Assembly (NCBI GenBank): GCA_905221605.1
Contig: CAJNDS010002117.1
Span: 62,001-126,000, forward strand
DNA: 64,000 nt
From: Symbiodinium natans
Lineage: Eukaryota > Sar > Dinophyceae > Suessiales > Symbiodiniaceae
Direction: 5' to 3'
Part shown: piece by piece, positions 50,201 through 61,800 of the stretch
Position numbering within the stretch: position 1 is the stretch's first letter
Layout: every line of letters begins with the position of its first letter
Notes under the pieces: generated by a model
The model's input: only the letters and a program-made list of their open reading frames with translations
The model's database searches: none
What the model was told of the DNA's origin: nothing
Program-made: the position numbers and the translations under genes

Positions 50201-52831
50201 GGCCACAGTCTTCGCAGCTTTTGAGCTAGAGTTTGAGGTAGGAGTTTAGGACGGCCGAACCCACAAGAATATTAAATGCAAAAATCCGCCGTGATTGCCC
50301 CGACTTCGCCGCGCCTGAAGCTGGCGTGAGAGCTCCTGCTCCTGGCGCCAAGAACGTAAGAAGAATGCACTTGTTGAGTTTAAACCCCAATCACCCAGAC
50401 CGATACGGCGAGGCCTTCAGCTGGGCAGCCTGCAGCGCTTTTCCAAGCTCCGCAACCTGATGAGGTTGCGGCACGTGGCCAGGGTGTACTAGTGCCAGAA
50501 TGCTGAACCTAGCCCTAGTTCACGGTTGGGATAGCATGTAGAATTCTAAATGTCCATGCCTTGTTGAGTTTGAGTACCCTTAAAAATGTAAAAATGTTAC
50601 CCCACTATGACAAAGAGCCGGTGTATCGGGTGGATTCTAATCTGCGAGGGTGGCTGGGGGTAGAATGGCGCAGCTTGTTTGACTCATGTCTTGTCGCCTT
50701 GTTGTTCAGCCCTTGAATCTGCTCCTTGGCATACTGCAGCTCAACTTTAGCCTGCGCCATGGGCAAAGCTGTGTCTGAGCTCTAAATTCCTAAGCTACGA
50801 AGTGCCAGCAAACTCCTAGACGACCATACAGCAAGAGCATTCGGGCCACACCTGCTCGCTGGCTCTGGTAGTGACCTCAAGCCTGAGAAAGCGCAGACAC
50901 GGTGAAAGACGAAGCTTCTGAAAGGGACGGCACATTTCACGAAGCAGCCTTGCTCATGCAACACGGGCGACGCAGTTAGTAAAGTTGTCTTGGCTATCCA
51001 GAGCGACACACCGTGGCCACGGATTTCGGCGGTGGCTGGTTTCATCCCATGACGTGCTAACCAAGGTTTTGGTGCAGTAGATTCTTGGCTATCCAGTTCG
51101 GGTGACATCCGCAAGACGCAATGAAGTTCTCGCAGCTTGAGGCCCGTGCTGTGCTTCGATTTGGGCCAGCTGCGTCTGCAGAGCGCCCTCCTGAGAAGTC
51201 GGGAACACTTACACTTTGAAACGGAGAGTGGCTCAAGCCTTGCAACTTGCATGCTCCTCTAGAACTTGCGGACATGTGGGGAACTTGTAGAATCTTGCGC
51301 AGATCGACATGCATCGTCCTGAGCTTCGGCAACCTCACGATCCCCCTGTCACAGAGCGCAAAAGACTTCTCACGTACTTTGAGTACCTGGTGAAAACCAG
51401 AGCATCTTGCAAGTACTAGACTGGAGGGTGGATCGGCCTTGACCTGCATGCCAAGCTCCCTGCAAGCGGGGTTAGTCAGATGACGCACGATAAATGGAAA
51501 AGGCAAGTCTACAAGTCTCACATCGTGTCGCACATGTGAGGCTCTCACAGCTCGTGTCAATTCGGCCAAGTGCTGCGAAACCCTGCCTGAGGCTCACCCT
51601 CAGTCGCCTCTTTTCTTCCTCGAGGCGAATGATCTGCTCCTGGCCAAGGTCACGCTCTGCTGGGCTGTTGCTGGCTTGTTCGAAGACATTGAAACCTTCA
51701 TGGCGAGTCCTCCTTGTGCTTGACATCAGCCTCAAGGTTGACCGCTTTCTGGATGCTTTCAGCATCAGCGTGCCTTTTCGCCAACCATCACATCATCACC
51801 GTAAATGGCTAAGCTGATTGCTGCACACTGGCTTGCATCATTAGCATCACTTGGATTGGCACAAACTTTGAGCTCCCAGCGTCAGTTTCTCTTGGAGCTG
51901 AGCTATGTCTGTAAGCATTTCATTGCGGCTAGCCTGCGGTCAAGACTTCTTTGCACTCAATGTGGCCTTGACTTCGACACCAGGCAGGCCTGCATCTTCT
52001 GCTGTGCAATCTGAGACATCTCCAGCTTGTCGTTGACTTCCGTGTAGATCTCCTGGACTTGCAGAATGATAACCCCTTCTACCGGCTCAACCCGACCGAG
52101 CGCTCCTGCAAGACCGCGATCTGCATTCTGAGTTCTTCTCCCACACCTCACCATGACATCCGAGTGTGCCCTCCAGTGAATGTCACACCATTCGCATGAC
52201 GAGTGGGATGTTGAACACGCGGCTCACAGTGAACGTGCACAGAGGTCTGAATTGCAATGTGAGAGTGGTCAACCTCCATGCTAAGTTCGAAACGGCGCTC
52301 GACCTCCAACTGCTCCTGACAACTGCTCTGGCAGCATTCTCTTCTTGAAGTTAAGAACCGCAGCACCAGCTGCCTCCATCCTCCTCTTGAGGTCTTCGGC
52401 TCCCTTCTCAATCTGCGCAGCGTGCGCATTGCGCCTCGAAGTGCAGAACGAAATCCCCGCATGAAACCCTTTGCTTGCACGTTGACGCCCACTTGATCTG
52501 CCCAGGCCTCTGCAGCTGCTCTTGAAGTTTCCTTTCTAAGTTGGCCTCTGGAGTAAGCATGGCGAAGGACCGTACTGCCAGCGTCTCTCGGTTGCCCCAG
52601 TCCTCCATTCCATCGAAGAGCCCGTTCATGGCAACAGAACCTCACTTCTTGCTGCGTTCTTGCGATTGTAGTAGCGGATCGGTCAGGACTCGCAACGCGA
52701 GCGGCACTAGGTTTCGCCAGGGCGGCACACGCAAAAGGCACTTGAGGCTGCGACCTAGGCTCCTGACACTGTCGACTGCAGATCTCTTCGGCCAAAGCTC
52801 GACGCAATGTTCCAACATGTTCCGCCGGCAT
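47225..52831 (-). CDS. Coiled-coil gene B, many small exons (paralogue of gene A)
   Basis: About 28 minus-strand exons encode charged heptads. Landmarks from 5': ~52831-52777 EHVGTLRRALAEEICSRQ; ~52545-52507 ANLERKLQEQLQ; ~52430-52337 IEKGAEDLKRRMEAAGAA; 52315-52274 EQLEVERRFELSME; ~52145-52098 EELRMQIAVLQE; ~52058-51988 VQEIYTEVNDKLEMSQIAQQ; ~51915-51870; ~51771-51709 ESIQKAVNLEADVKHKE; ~51678-51600 RDLGQEQIIRLEEEKRRLR; ~51215-51150 ALQTQLAQIEAQHG; ~50762-50693 AKEQIQGLNNKATRHE; ~50465-50407; ~50345-50285; ~50015-49951 AEVQRLQSEQKVLEDEW; ~49905-49812; ~49725-49655; ~49520-49440 RISLLEQVAQNQQVFNSKL; ~49360-49283 YAENERLANELNQLE; ~49012-48938; ~48840-48760; ~48585-48535; ~48245-48190 AKRAELEAEIRKAVL; ~47835-47785 QAQQEAAAAKKLVEEG; ~47692-47612 AKLAELRAVEEARSAT; ~47560-47500; ~47445-47370 ERVRQALETQAT; ~47320-47225 AAQEAAAAQEMAANLQ. 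Exon-by-exon similarity to gene A shows an old tandem duplication. Function unknown; exon edges approximate. Confidence 0.68.
50945..51120. repeat. Outlying copies of the 62-kb degenerate repeat
   Basis: The phrases gggcgacgcagttagtaaag and cttggctatccagagcgaca, then cttggctatccagttcgggt, match the unit repeated at 62160-62520. They lie in an intron of coiled-coil gene B. Confidence 0.75.
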
Positions 52832-55800
52832 CTATGTCAAGCAGGGTCAGAGCCTTCTCTGCTGTCGCCGTGCCACGAGTGCTGCGGCACCCAGCAAGGC
52901 TGCTGTGGAAGAGATGCGGGGTCTCAGTTCAAGCTGGCTTGTAAGTGATGGTAATGCCGTAGGAGACAATTCAGCAAAAGCAGCTGGGCTGCGAACATCA
53001 CATCGACATGTCTTGCGCTAGCTGTAGCCTGGCACGAGGCACCGGACGTCCTTTATTTCCTCGACACTTGACTAGGCAATCGCTGACTCTTGTCCTTGTT
53101 AAGGTTACAACATAGTACTTGGAAGTGCAGAAGCCGCATTCCAGAAAACTGTTTTGAGGGGAGCTGTGGCAGCTGTGCCTAGACATCTTGGTGAGAAGAT
53201 ATGGCGTCACCCTCGCTTTTGAAGTCTCGATGGAGTTTGTTGGGGCCAACTTTGCCACGGGATTGTGGCGGCATGCGCCTAAATGTTCTCTCGTCTCTGT
53301 CTGTCTGTGATGGTTGTTGGAAGTGAAGTGAGGCACAAAGAAAACCTCCGAACGGGTCTCTTGGCCAGTGCTGTGCGCGGACTTTGTTGCATGCTTCGGC
53401 ATGTTCCAGTCCCATTTCATGCTAGAATGCAGTGGGGGTAATCTTGAGACGGTTTCGGGACTTCTTCTTACTGGTCCTGAGGGGACATGGAGGTCACTCA
53501 AATGTAGGACAGTATATATAGTACAAATCAACGTAGGATGCATGAACTAAAGAATTTCGTATCCAATTCCGGAGAAAACCTGTGGATTTCCTGTTGAAGC
53601 TTAAGAAAGCTGCCCTCCCCTCCTTAAAAAAACAAAAGCAAGGAAGAAAGGTCATCAAGAATAGACCTCATCTCATCAGCCCCAGATGCCTCACCAACTG
53701 CCGCTGGCTTGCTTGTAGCCAGGCGCGCACCTGCTCAGCTGCAGCTGGGAGCACCCTTTGCCCGATTCTTGTGTCGGTCTTTGCTTATCTGCACTGGAGA
53801 ATACAGGGACCGAAATGCCTGATGACAGCTCCTGACTGTGCTGGGTTCTTCAGCCAGACAGGCGGTTCGTGCTTGTCACCCCTGGTGTTGCACATCAAAG
53901 CGGCATCATTGAAGTGTGGTTCTGTGAAGTTCCTTGTTGTACCCTGTTGATCAGTGAACACACCCTCTTGGATCACCCGGCAGGTCGCTGTTCCGAGACT
54001 ATCGTGGCTTTCGCTGGCGATTATCCTCTGAGTCAAGATGCAGCGACTTGATTTCTTGTTGCGTCACGACAGGTAGTCGTGGGTAGGTGGGGCGAACATA
54101 CGACCCGCCCTTCCGGGTCGCAGGTTCTCCTTCGTCACTGCACGACATGACATCGTCTCCCCCGTACAGCAATGTGATCTCTCAGCGGAGCGACTTGGCA
54201 GATCTGAGCTGGCGCACAGGACTGGATCATGCTTACCTATGTTTTTGACCAAGAAAGTCTCGGCCGGCCCATGCCAGTGGAGCGGTCTGGCCTGGCACCA
54301 CAAACGCCGCTCCACCGCCTGGGGGCTGGTGGACTCTGGTGGCAAGAAGTGGGCGCTCTACATGTGCAGGCAGACAAAAAGTTACTTAAAAAGGGACGAG
54401 AATGCCCCCACAAAAGCTCCGCACAGAGCAGCGCCGTGATGGAGCCAAGCCGTGGACGCCTCGCGTAGCCACGGAAGCATCTGCTGCTACAGAGCAAGGC
54501 ACACCCGCAATCATCCCAGCGTGTCCGATTGAGGTTTCAAATCAGGAACCTCAGGGGAGGTAGAGCCAGCTGCTATTCAAATGCAAGCCCCGCCCAACCC
54601 ACCTTTCAGGAGCTGCCATGATGGCACAGCAGTGTGTGCACGCTACCGCTCTCCGCAACACGCTGATAGCCAGTGCCCACACACAGCATCGGATTCGCGC
54701 AGGAGGACAGACACAAACTGAAATACCTGCCCCCTGTGGCTTGGGTTGGCATCCCGCAAAATACAGCATATGTGGCTCCATTCGAAAACATCAAACATTC
54801 GGAGCAGTATGGCCGACATATTTCGCCCAACATGATGAGTACTCTTGGGAAGTAGTGAAGAGAAGACTCAGAGCTTATGTCGGTTGCAGCACTGGGCAAA
54901 CACTCCGCTGGATTGTTTTCTCGGCCGCCCCGAGTATGCGCGAGTATGTTCGTCTCCTCGAAGCCAGTCTCAGCATTGCGCGGCGCTTGGTGCCATCCTT
55001 AAGTTGCCCCCAAGACAGCACCTGGTCCCTCGCTGACGCCTGAGGCCATCTCCGCACCTGCGAGGTCATGTTGAAGCAGCGGAGCGCGGGTGCCCGGCGA
55101 ACCTTGCCAGGCTCGAGGGGATGTTGTCAGAGCTCTGTATTCTAAGCATCCTGCAACCTATCTTGGACGATCACAGGCTTCTCATTCACTGCAAGTGCCA
55201 CACATGGCACTTGTGCCACCGAAGGTTGTCAAGTTGCTGTGCCGACCAGGATATGAAGCACAAGATCTTTCTCTCGTTCGCGCGGTTCAAATCAATAGAG
55301 GGCTTTTGCACTCCTCTCAGCTTCAAAGCTCAGAAGTTGCCAAGCCGTGCAGACTGCACTGATGGCTCCGATCAGTGGAAAACAGGGGAGCCGAAATGGA
55401 ACGAGAGAGGGGCAGAGGGCCAAGGCGAGGGATCACGCCCCAACAACCAGAGCCCATCTCTCTATAATACAGGCGGCACCAGGTGGCAGGACTCAAAGAG
55501 CACTTGCGCACCTCAAATTAAACCATGGCTTGCTATCAAAACGTGACAATCTAGAAATGCTTGCCCTCATAGAGGCTGTGCAAGCTGCAGGTCTCCACCA
55601 TTTTCTCATGGAGAAAAAAGGCATCACCGGATGGCGAGGAACGATCAATGCAAAGGTAAGGCCTGGGCAAAAACAAGTCGTGGCCAACAAATTATAAGCA
55701 CAAAACAGAGAGTCCGCCAGCGTGACGTACTAGTGGGGGAATCCAAGGTGCCGTGCTGTTCAGCAGACAGTCTCCATGCAAATGTCCTGCTTTGCAGCAG

Positions 55801-55865
55801 ACTACAGAACTCCAAAGCAAAAATGACGGCACTGCGGGCCCTGCAGCAAAGCTCGCGACTCACGA
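52832..55865. other. Between aceE and gene B; possible exons only
   Basis: Open minus-strand segments with protein-like text occur at about 54030-53800 (SHDSLGTATCRVIQEGVFTD, then FNDAALMCNTRGDKHE) and 54870-54640 (PRVLIMLGEICRPYCSECL). A plus-strand segment at 55540-55655 (LALIEAVQAAGLHHFLMEK) ends at AAAG|GTAAGG, a good GT donor. None is recognisable. This could hold one further small gene or 5' exons of gene B. Confidence 0.3.
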
Positions 55866-58800
55866 TCAGAACATGGTCTCCTTGCGCTCGATGCTGATTC
55901 CGAGCTTGTCACGCCTTCACTAATTCAAAAGGGCCACTTGTCACACGGTGCGGAGGATATCTTTGAGTTGAGGTGAACAGGAGTGGGGCGCAAGTGAGCG
56001 GATTCCAGATCAAAAGAACTGGCTGTTTGATCGTCTTCATGCCGCTTCAAAGTGTCAACCAGACCAGGGCACGTCATATCACTTGGTTTCGGACTATCGA
56101 GACCGAAATAAGCTCCACAAACAGCACCACTTGCTTTCCGAGCAGCGCTTGTGCAACTACATCTGCAGAGATCTTTCCTTGCTTCGCAAGGCCCTGCAGA
56201 GCAGCAACTGCAACCTTAGATTCACAGCGAAGTCGTCAGAGTAAGCCGAAGAGCTACGCAGAACGCTCTCCAACATGGGGACACCATCATGACCCTCCAA
56301 ATCCCTCCAAGAGAGCCAAGTCGCGTGTTCCTTGTCCACCTCGAAGAAGCGGCGCAGCGCCTCGCGTGTGTCTGAGCGGCCAAAGCCATCAGCTCCAAGC
56401 ACCTTGGACACCGAAATCGAGATCGCACCAGACACTCACACGCGCGCGCGCGTGCTTCAAGGTGCTTCATGCTCGTGTCACCAGGGCACGATGAAGTCGC
56501 CACCCACCCAGGGAGCGATGAGCTTTGGATATGCCTGCCGAGCGCAGCAATACGCTTCGTCCGAAATGAGCTGAAGCCCGAAGATTTGCACAACTCAATT
56601 CGCACAGCCGCACAGCTCATGTCGCACAAACTCGGGCCGTCATGTTGTCTGACACGGCCACAGTGACTTCTCCATCCCCAAGGCATTGCTCCACCCATGA
56701 CACCGGAGCCTGCGGGCATGTCTACGGTTCAGGAAGCACATGGTGTCATGGTGTCTTTCTGTGCAAAACGCCAGTAACCTGATGTTCAGGAAGCAAGCTG
56801 CATCGGTAGCAAGCACGCACGTTTACGTATGTCAAGCGTTCCGCCGCGCACATGGACTTGAATGAAAATGTGCAGCTTGATTACACAAGCATGTGGTCTC
56901 GCAAACTCAGTAGGTCAAGGTTTGTGAACTATTCAGGCCTCCCCGCCGAGGCGTTCCAGGCGCTGGCACGCAATGGCGTCACGCTGAAGCTCGCCATAAC
57001 CTGTTGCATCACGAACTTTCACTTGGCTCAGGATGCGTGGAAGGCAATTTCGACTCGCTAGACTCTAAGTGCAACCCCAAAGTGAGAACAGCCCTGTCTC
57101 AGACAGAAATAGCACAGAAGAGTGCATGGGGCTCGGCAAGCACTGGTTCAGGCGAGAGTCTCGTGGCACTCCAGAGCTCCACTCCAACACCTCAGCTGCC
57201 CAAGTTCGAGAACAGTGAATGAGGTGAATCTCCACGTTGCTAAGAAAGCGCTGGAATCCATGTTGTGTAAGGCGAGTGCCATATTCTGCAAGGATGTCAA
57301 TCGCATCCATAGCCTGGACTTTGAAAGCCGGGGGAGGTCGAAATCACACTGACCACACGAGCACAGGCCTGCTTCATGATGGCTCCTGAGCCAATGACCC
57401 GTACCTTAGGTCCGAACAGATTCAAACTCCAGAGTTTGTCAATGCAAACCCAGGATCCAAGATTCAAGCCTTGTGCTGTGCCGGCTTGGCATCAGCGAAC
57501 TTGTACAAGCCCTTGATGATTCCTTCATCCACACCCTGTGCAGGCGAACACAGCTTCGGACAGCTCAGCACAACTCTGTTGTGTCAGTCGTACTCAGTAC
57601 GTACTCTCGCAAATAGCTACGTACAATACACGGTCACTCTTCCCTTCATTTAGAAGCTGTTGCCTCGGGCTTCTCCGGCATCGCAAAGTTCTCATTGTAG
57701 GCTGTCACGTAGTAGATGACATCCTTGTCCTGTCATCCAACACAGTGCACCCGGTGCAGCCTAGACCACATGTCTTGAGAATCTTGATCTACAGCCACCT
57801 CGCCCCACATCTCTTTCACACCGTTCTCGATGATCGCAGCCATCTCGTAGCCAAATGCCGGGTCATAGCCTTTTACAGCCTGAGATGCCGACAGGCTGCA
57901 TGCCAAAGAGCGGCCTATGGGGAACTCCGACAAACTTCCAGACCTTCAGGAATGGACTACAGCAAGAGAAGGTCTGTGACCCCGATTTTGCCCGCAGCGA
58001 GCAGATGCAAATAGTCTGGTCTGACCCGAGCATCTTGAGCACATTGGCATGGCCCTGATAGCCGTAATAGCCACGAGCAGAACTTGATCTCTTGGAGCTT
58101 GTTAGCTTGTTCCGCACAGGCTGCGAAGGGCGAAGGGCAGCACTGTTGTCCTCTTAGTATGGCTGGCTCCTCTTTTTGTTTTTGTCCTCCTGCCATGCCG
58201 AAGCTCCGCTTCCCGCCTTCCAGGCGGCGTACTGCTCATTCACTGTCTCAACCAGCTCGTCCGTCAAACGCTTGGCCTGGTCCAGACTCTGACGACTTTC
58301 GCTCTGTAGCAGTACGTGGAGGCCTTCAGACTGAGCACTTTCAGGTAGTCCAGAGCCTCTTCCAGCAAGGCCAATCGACACACCGGTCTCTGCCTGAATC
58401 CACTTTACATTTCGCCCTTGCTGACCAATGATGCGACCATTCAGACCAAACTTTTGATCAAACTTCCAGGAGTTCAAGAAGACCTTGTGCTGATGCAGAC
58501 GTGGCGGCACGACCTTGGCATCCTTCGCCTTGCCTTGTCCTTTGGCCGAAGATGGCGAAGATGGCGAAGACGGCACATGCGGCACAGCTGGTGGCTTGGG
58601 AAGCAAGCTTTGGCTTGGCTTTCCCTTCGACTCCTTTCCCTCCTTGCCCTTGCCTCTGGCCTTGGCACTGCTTTCATTTGCATGTGGAGGCGGGTGTGAA
58701 GGCGGGTGAGCCGGCGTAGCCGGTTGTGTCGGCCTTTGTGGATCGCCTTTGCTCTTCGCCAAGTTCAGCAACTCCCTAACGAATCTCAATGGCAGGCCAA

Positions 58801-61800
58801 GGGTACTCAAGTCTGATACCTCCACCGTCCTGCAGGGTTCAAAGGCGGTTGCGACAGACCTGCAAGATGCCGCAAGCAGCACAAGCTTCAACATCCACGT
58901 CCTGAGGCTGTCCACTGTGTCATACCAGTTCTCCTGTCGCGGCCAAAGAGTGATTAATGAGGAGTAAAGGGAGAACTTTCAAAGCCCATTGGATGGTACG
59001 AGACAGTCAAAACCAAGCTAAGACGGCAGGTCGGTTGCATTTGCTTTTAAGATTCCTTGCCGCGGGCTTTGGTTTGTGCTGAGCGCATGGGAGCACTCGG
59101 ATGGTGCCCATGTGTCCCCAATATGTCCCCACGTTCTTCCGCTCTCCTCCAGCATGGTCAGGTAAGGCTTGGCATCCTCGGAAGAGCGACCCAACTGCTG
59201 CGCGGTGCTCGCCACGAGCTCCTGCAGCTGCCTGCATCGCAACACTGTCCCTCTTTTTTTCTTCGTGACTTCTAAGTCGCTCTAAATTGGATGCTGCACT
59301 TGAGTAGACCTGATTGGAAATCCGTCCGACTGCAAGCTTGTTGCAGCTTTGGAATCTTTCGCTTTCGTAGGATCTAATCATGCATCGGTGGGGACCTGAA
59401 TCAGATCCATCGAATCCTGTTTCTTCATTGAAGCTGGCCTAGATACTTACACACAACGTCAAGTTTGCAATTGCCTGTCGCTGTGTTGGCATCACACGTT
59501 GCTCAGCTACAACTGCTGGGACTCATGAGCTGCACGGGGGGAAACCTCAAAAAATGCACCGACTGAGTTCTTCTTCAAGGCGGTGTTCCCAGTAAACACA
59601 ATGAAGACTTTCATTACTGGCCTTGCGACAAATCTGAAAAACAGCGCGGGCTGATTCAAACTTCAAGCCCCTGAAAACTCCTGAAGCTTGATTCCTCACT
59701 GATTTGGGGATTTCTGCGGGCAGACCAAGATGGAGGGGCCATGTCGGTTAGGGAGAGTTTGCTAGAGAATTCATCGAATGGAAGGCGTTCGGAATCTAGA
59801 TCTTCAGACAAGGCCCAAGAAGTCGGGGTCTTATCCGAAAACTTTAGACTAGTTTCAATGTTCAAAATTCTGGGACATTTCGACTGCTCTCGACTCAAAA
59901 AAGACTGCTTGAAGATAGTTGAAGCACTTTGCTTCATGAGCAGCGTGGTTTGGAGGAAGAAACATTACTTTCAACGCAACTCCGATGCCAAAAAGGCTTT
60001 GTGCAAGCTTCCATATCCCAAACGAACTATGTCCGGTCAAACCGAAGAAATCGATAATTTGGTTCTAGATGCGAATGCAGTTCATGTCATATCGGCAGTT
60101 CGCCTTTCATGCAGCAATTTCGCTTTTCTATACACATGAAAAAACGTTTAATGCAGAAGGTCACTAAAACTCAAGCCTGCTCGAGAAAAGAACAGCATCT
60201 ATAAGGCCTAGGGTGACGTTTGAGGCTTTTTCGGGCAACTTCGAGCCGGCTCGAACTTTCAAATCAACTCTGAAAGGACCAGGTCACAAAAACTCAGGCA
60301 GGCTCGAAGATTCAAATTACATCAAAACTCCGGCACCTGGGATGCCATAGGTCCTAAAATCCAGACTTATGCCTTATTTTATTTCATATTCTAGCAGACG
60401 CTGCATATAATAGTGCTGTATCTGTTGAATATATTGATCATGCGCATAAAACAGGTCCGCAATCGACCTCTCAAAGGGTCTCTCACACCATCTGAGTCTG
60501 CACGAACTGCCGCAAGAGAGCATCTGCTCGGATGTGACAAAGCTGAACCTTCGACACTAACCAGCATGGCCTTGTTGCCGGCATGTCGGCAGTCGCCAGG
60601 GCGCTTGTCAGCTACATGAACATAGCACATTTAAGGCCTGTCAATCCTGTTGGCTATAGATGTGACATCCGGGAATCCGAAGATGTTCTCGCTGACATGT
60701 TCGATTTACAGGCTACGGACTTCGGAGCATTCGAAAACCTCAACGCGGACTAGCTTGTTGCTAAAGCGTGGCTGGAAGTCAGTTGCCTGATCTAGATGGG
60801 ACAGGTGTGGCACTGGCAACGGTCGAGATAGTGGATGCTTTGCCCAGGACGGCTTGGCTCAAGTTCAAGGAGTCCAAGGTGCTGAGCTGCACAGCCAACA
60901 CAGCTGCAACGAGACTGAAGCATGAACGAGTGGGGCTCTCGCTCTTCTCATAGGAGGTTGTCTTCAGCCGTCTCTCTAAAGTACTCTTCGACTGCTTCCA
61001 CATGCTTCCACTGTGCAGCACGGTGGCAGGACAGGTGTGCGCGATGAGAAGGGAATGTCCATCCTCGTCGCGACGCTCATTCTTGTTGACTGCACGCATG
61101 CGTGGCGAAAGGCTGCTTGCACTGTGCCACCGTGCAAAACCCATGTCAGGCCTACAACTCGGTTTGTTCGGAAATGTGCTGTAAGAATCGAAGATGTGCT
61201 GTCCTGATGCTGCAATCCTTCACCGTTCAAGGTGGTCCGACCGTACGTCGCACCAATGAGGAAGCCACGTGCTCGTGCATCCGCGGCTTGCCAGATGCTG
61301 TCACCGACCTTGCGCAGCTGAGCCAACAAGGCGGATCAGTACTTAAGATCACGATTTGGACCAAAACCCTTCGCACGGCTAGGCCGGAGATGCAGGCTTC
61401 CCTACTTCGGTTGCAGCAGAGCAGCACGCTGAAACCCGAACCTTGGCAAATGGGCATATTTGCTGATTGGGCAGTTCTCCCGAGTTCGGACACATCGCAA
61501 ATGCAGCAAGAGGCATTGAGTAGTAGATCAGAAATGGGAGCGTTGGTGCATGCTGGGAAGAATAGGAGGTTGCAGAGGCAATCCAGGTCATGATGGCGCC
61601 GCCCTCACCTCAGCAGTACTTGAGCTTTCGTACAGGCTGCTTTCCTACCCCCAATACCATCCATCCTACAACACAGTGTGGGAGAGTAGGGAGGAGTGGC
61701 TTTGCAACCCTTACATCCCAGGGCCTCAATTGGTAAGCGCCGTGACATCCGAGCTCCAGTCTCTGATAACATTCCCCTTCTGTCTTGCCAAAGGGACTCC

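Noticed and set aside
57863-58117. Minus-strand ORF just downstream of the KH stop
   Set aside because: It is aceE intron sequence ending at the CTCAG|GCT acceptor of exon 57879; no motif of its own.
60850-60870. Spliced-leader-like string (ggcttggctcaag), also near 25089
   Set aside because: Only the last nine or so bases match the dinoflagellate spliced leader; the diagnostic upstream part is absent.
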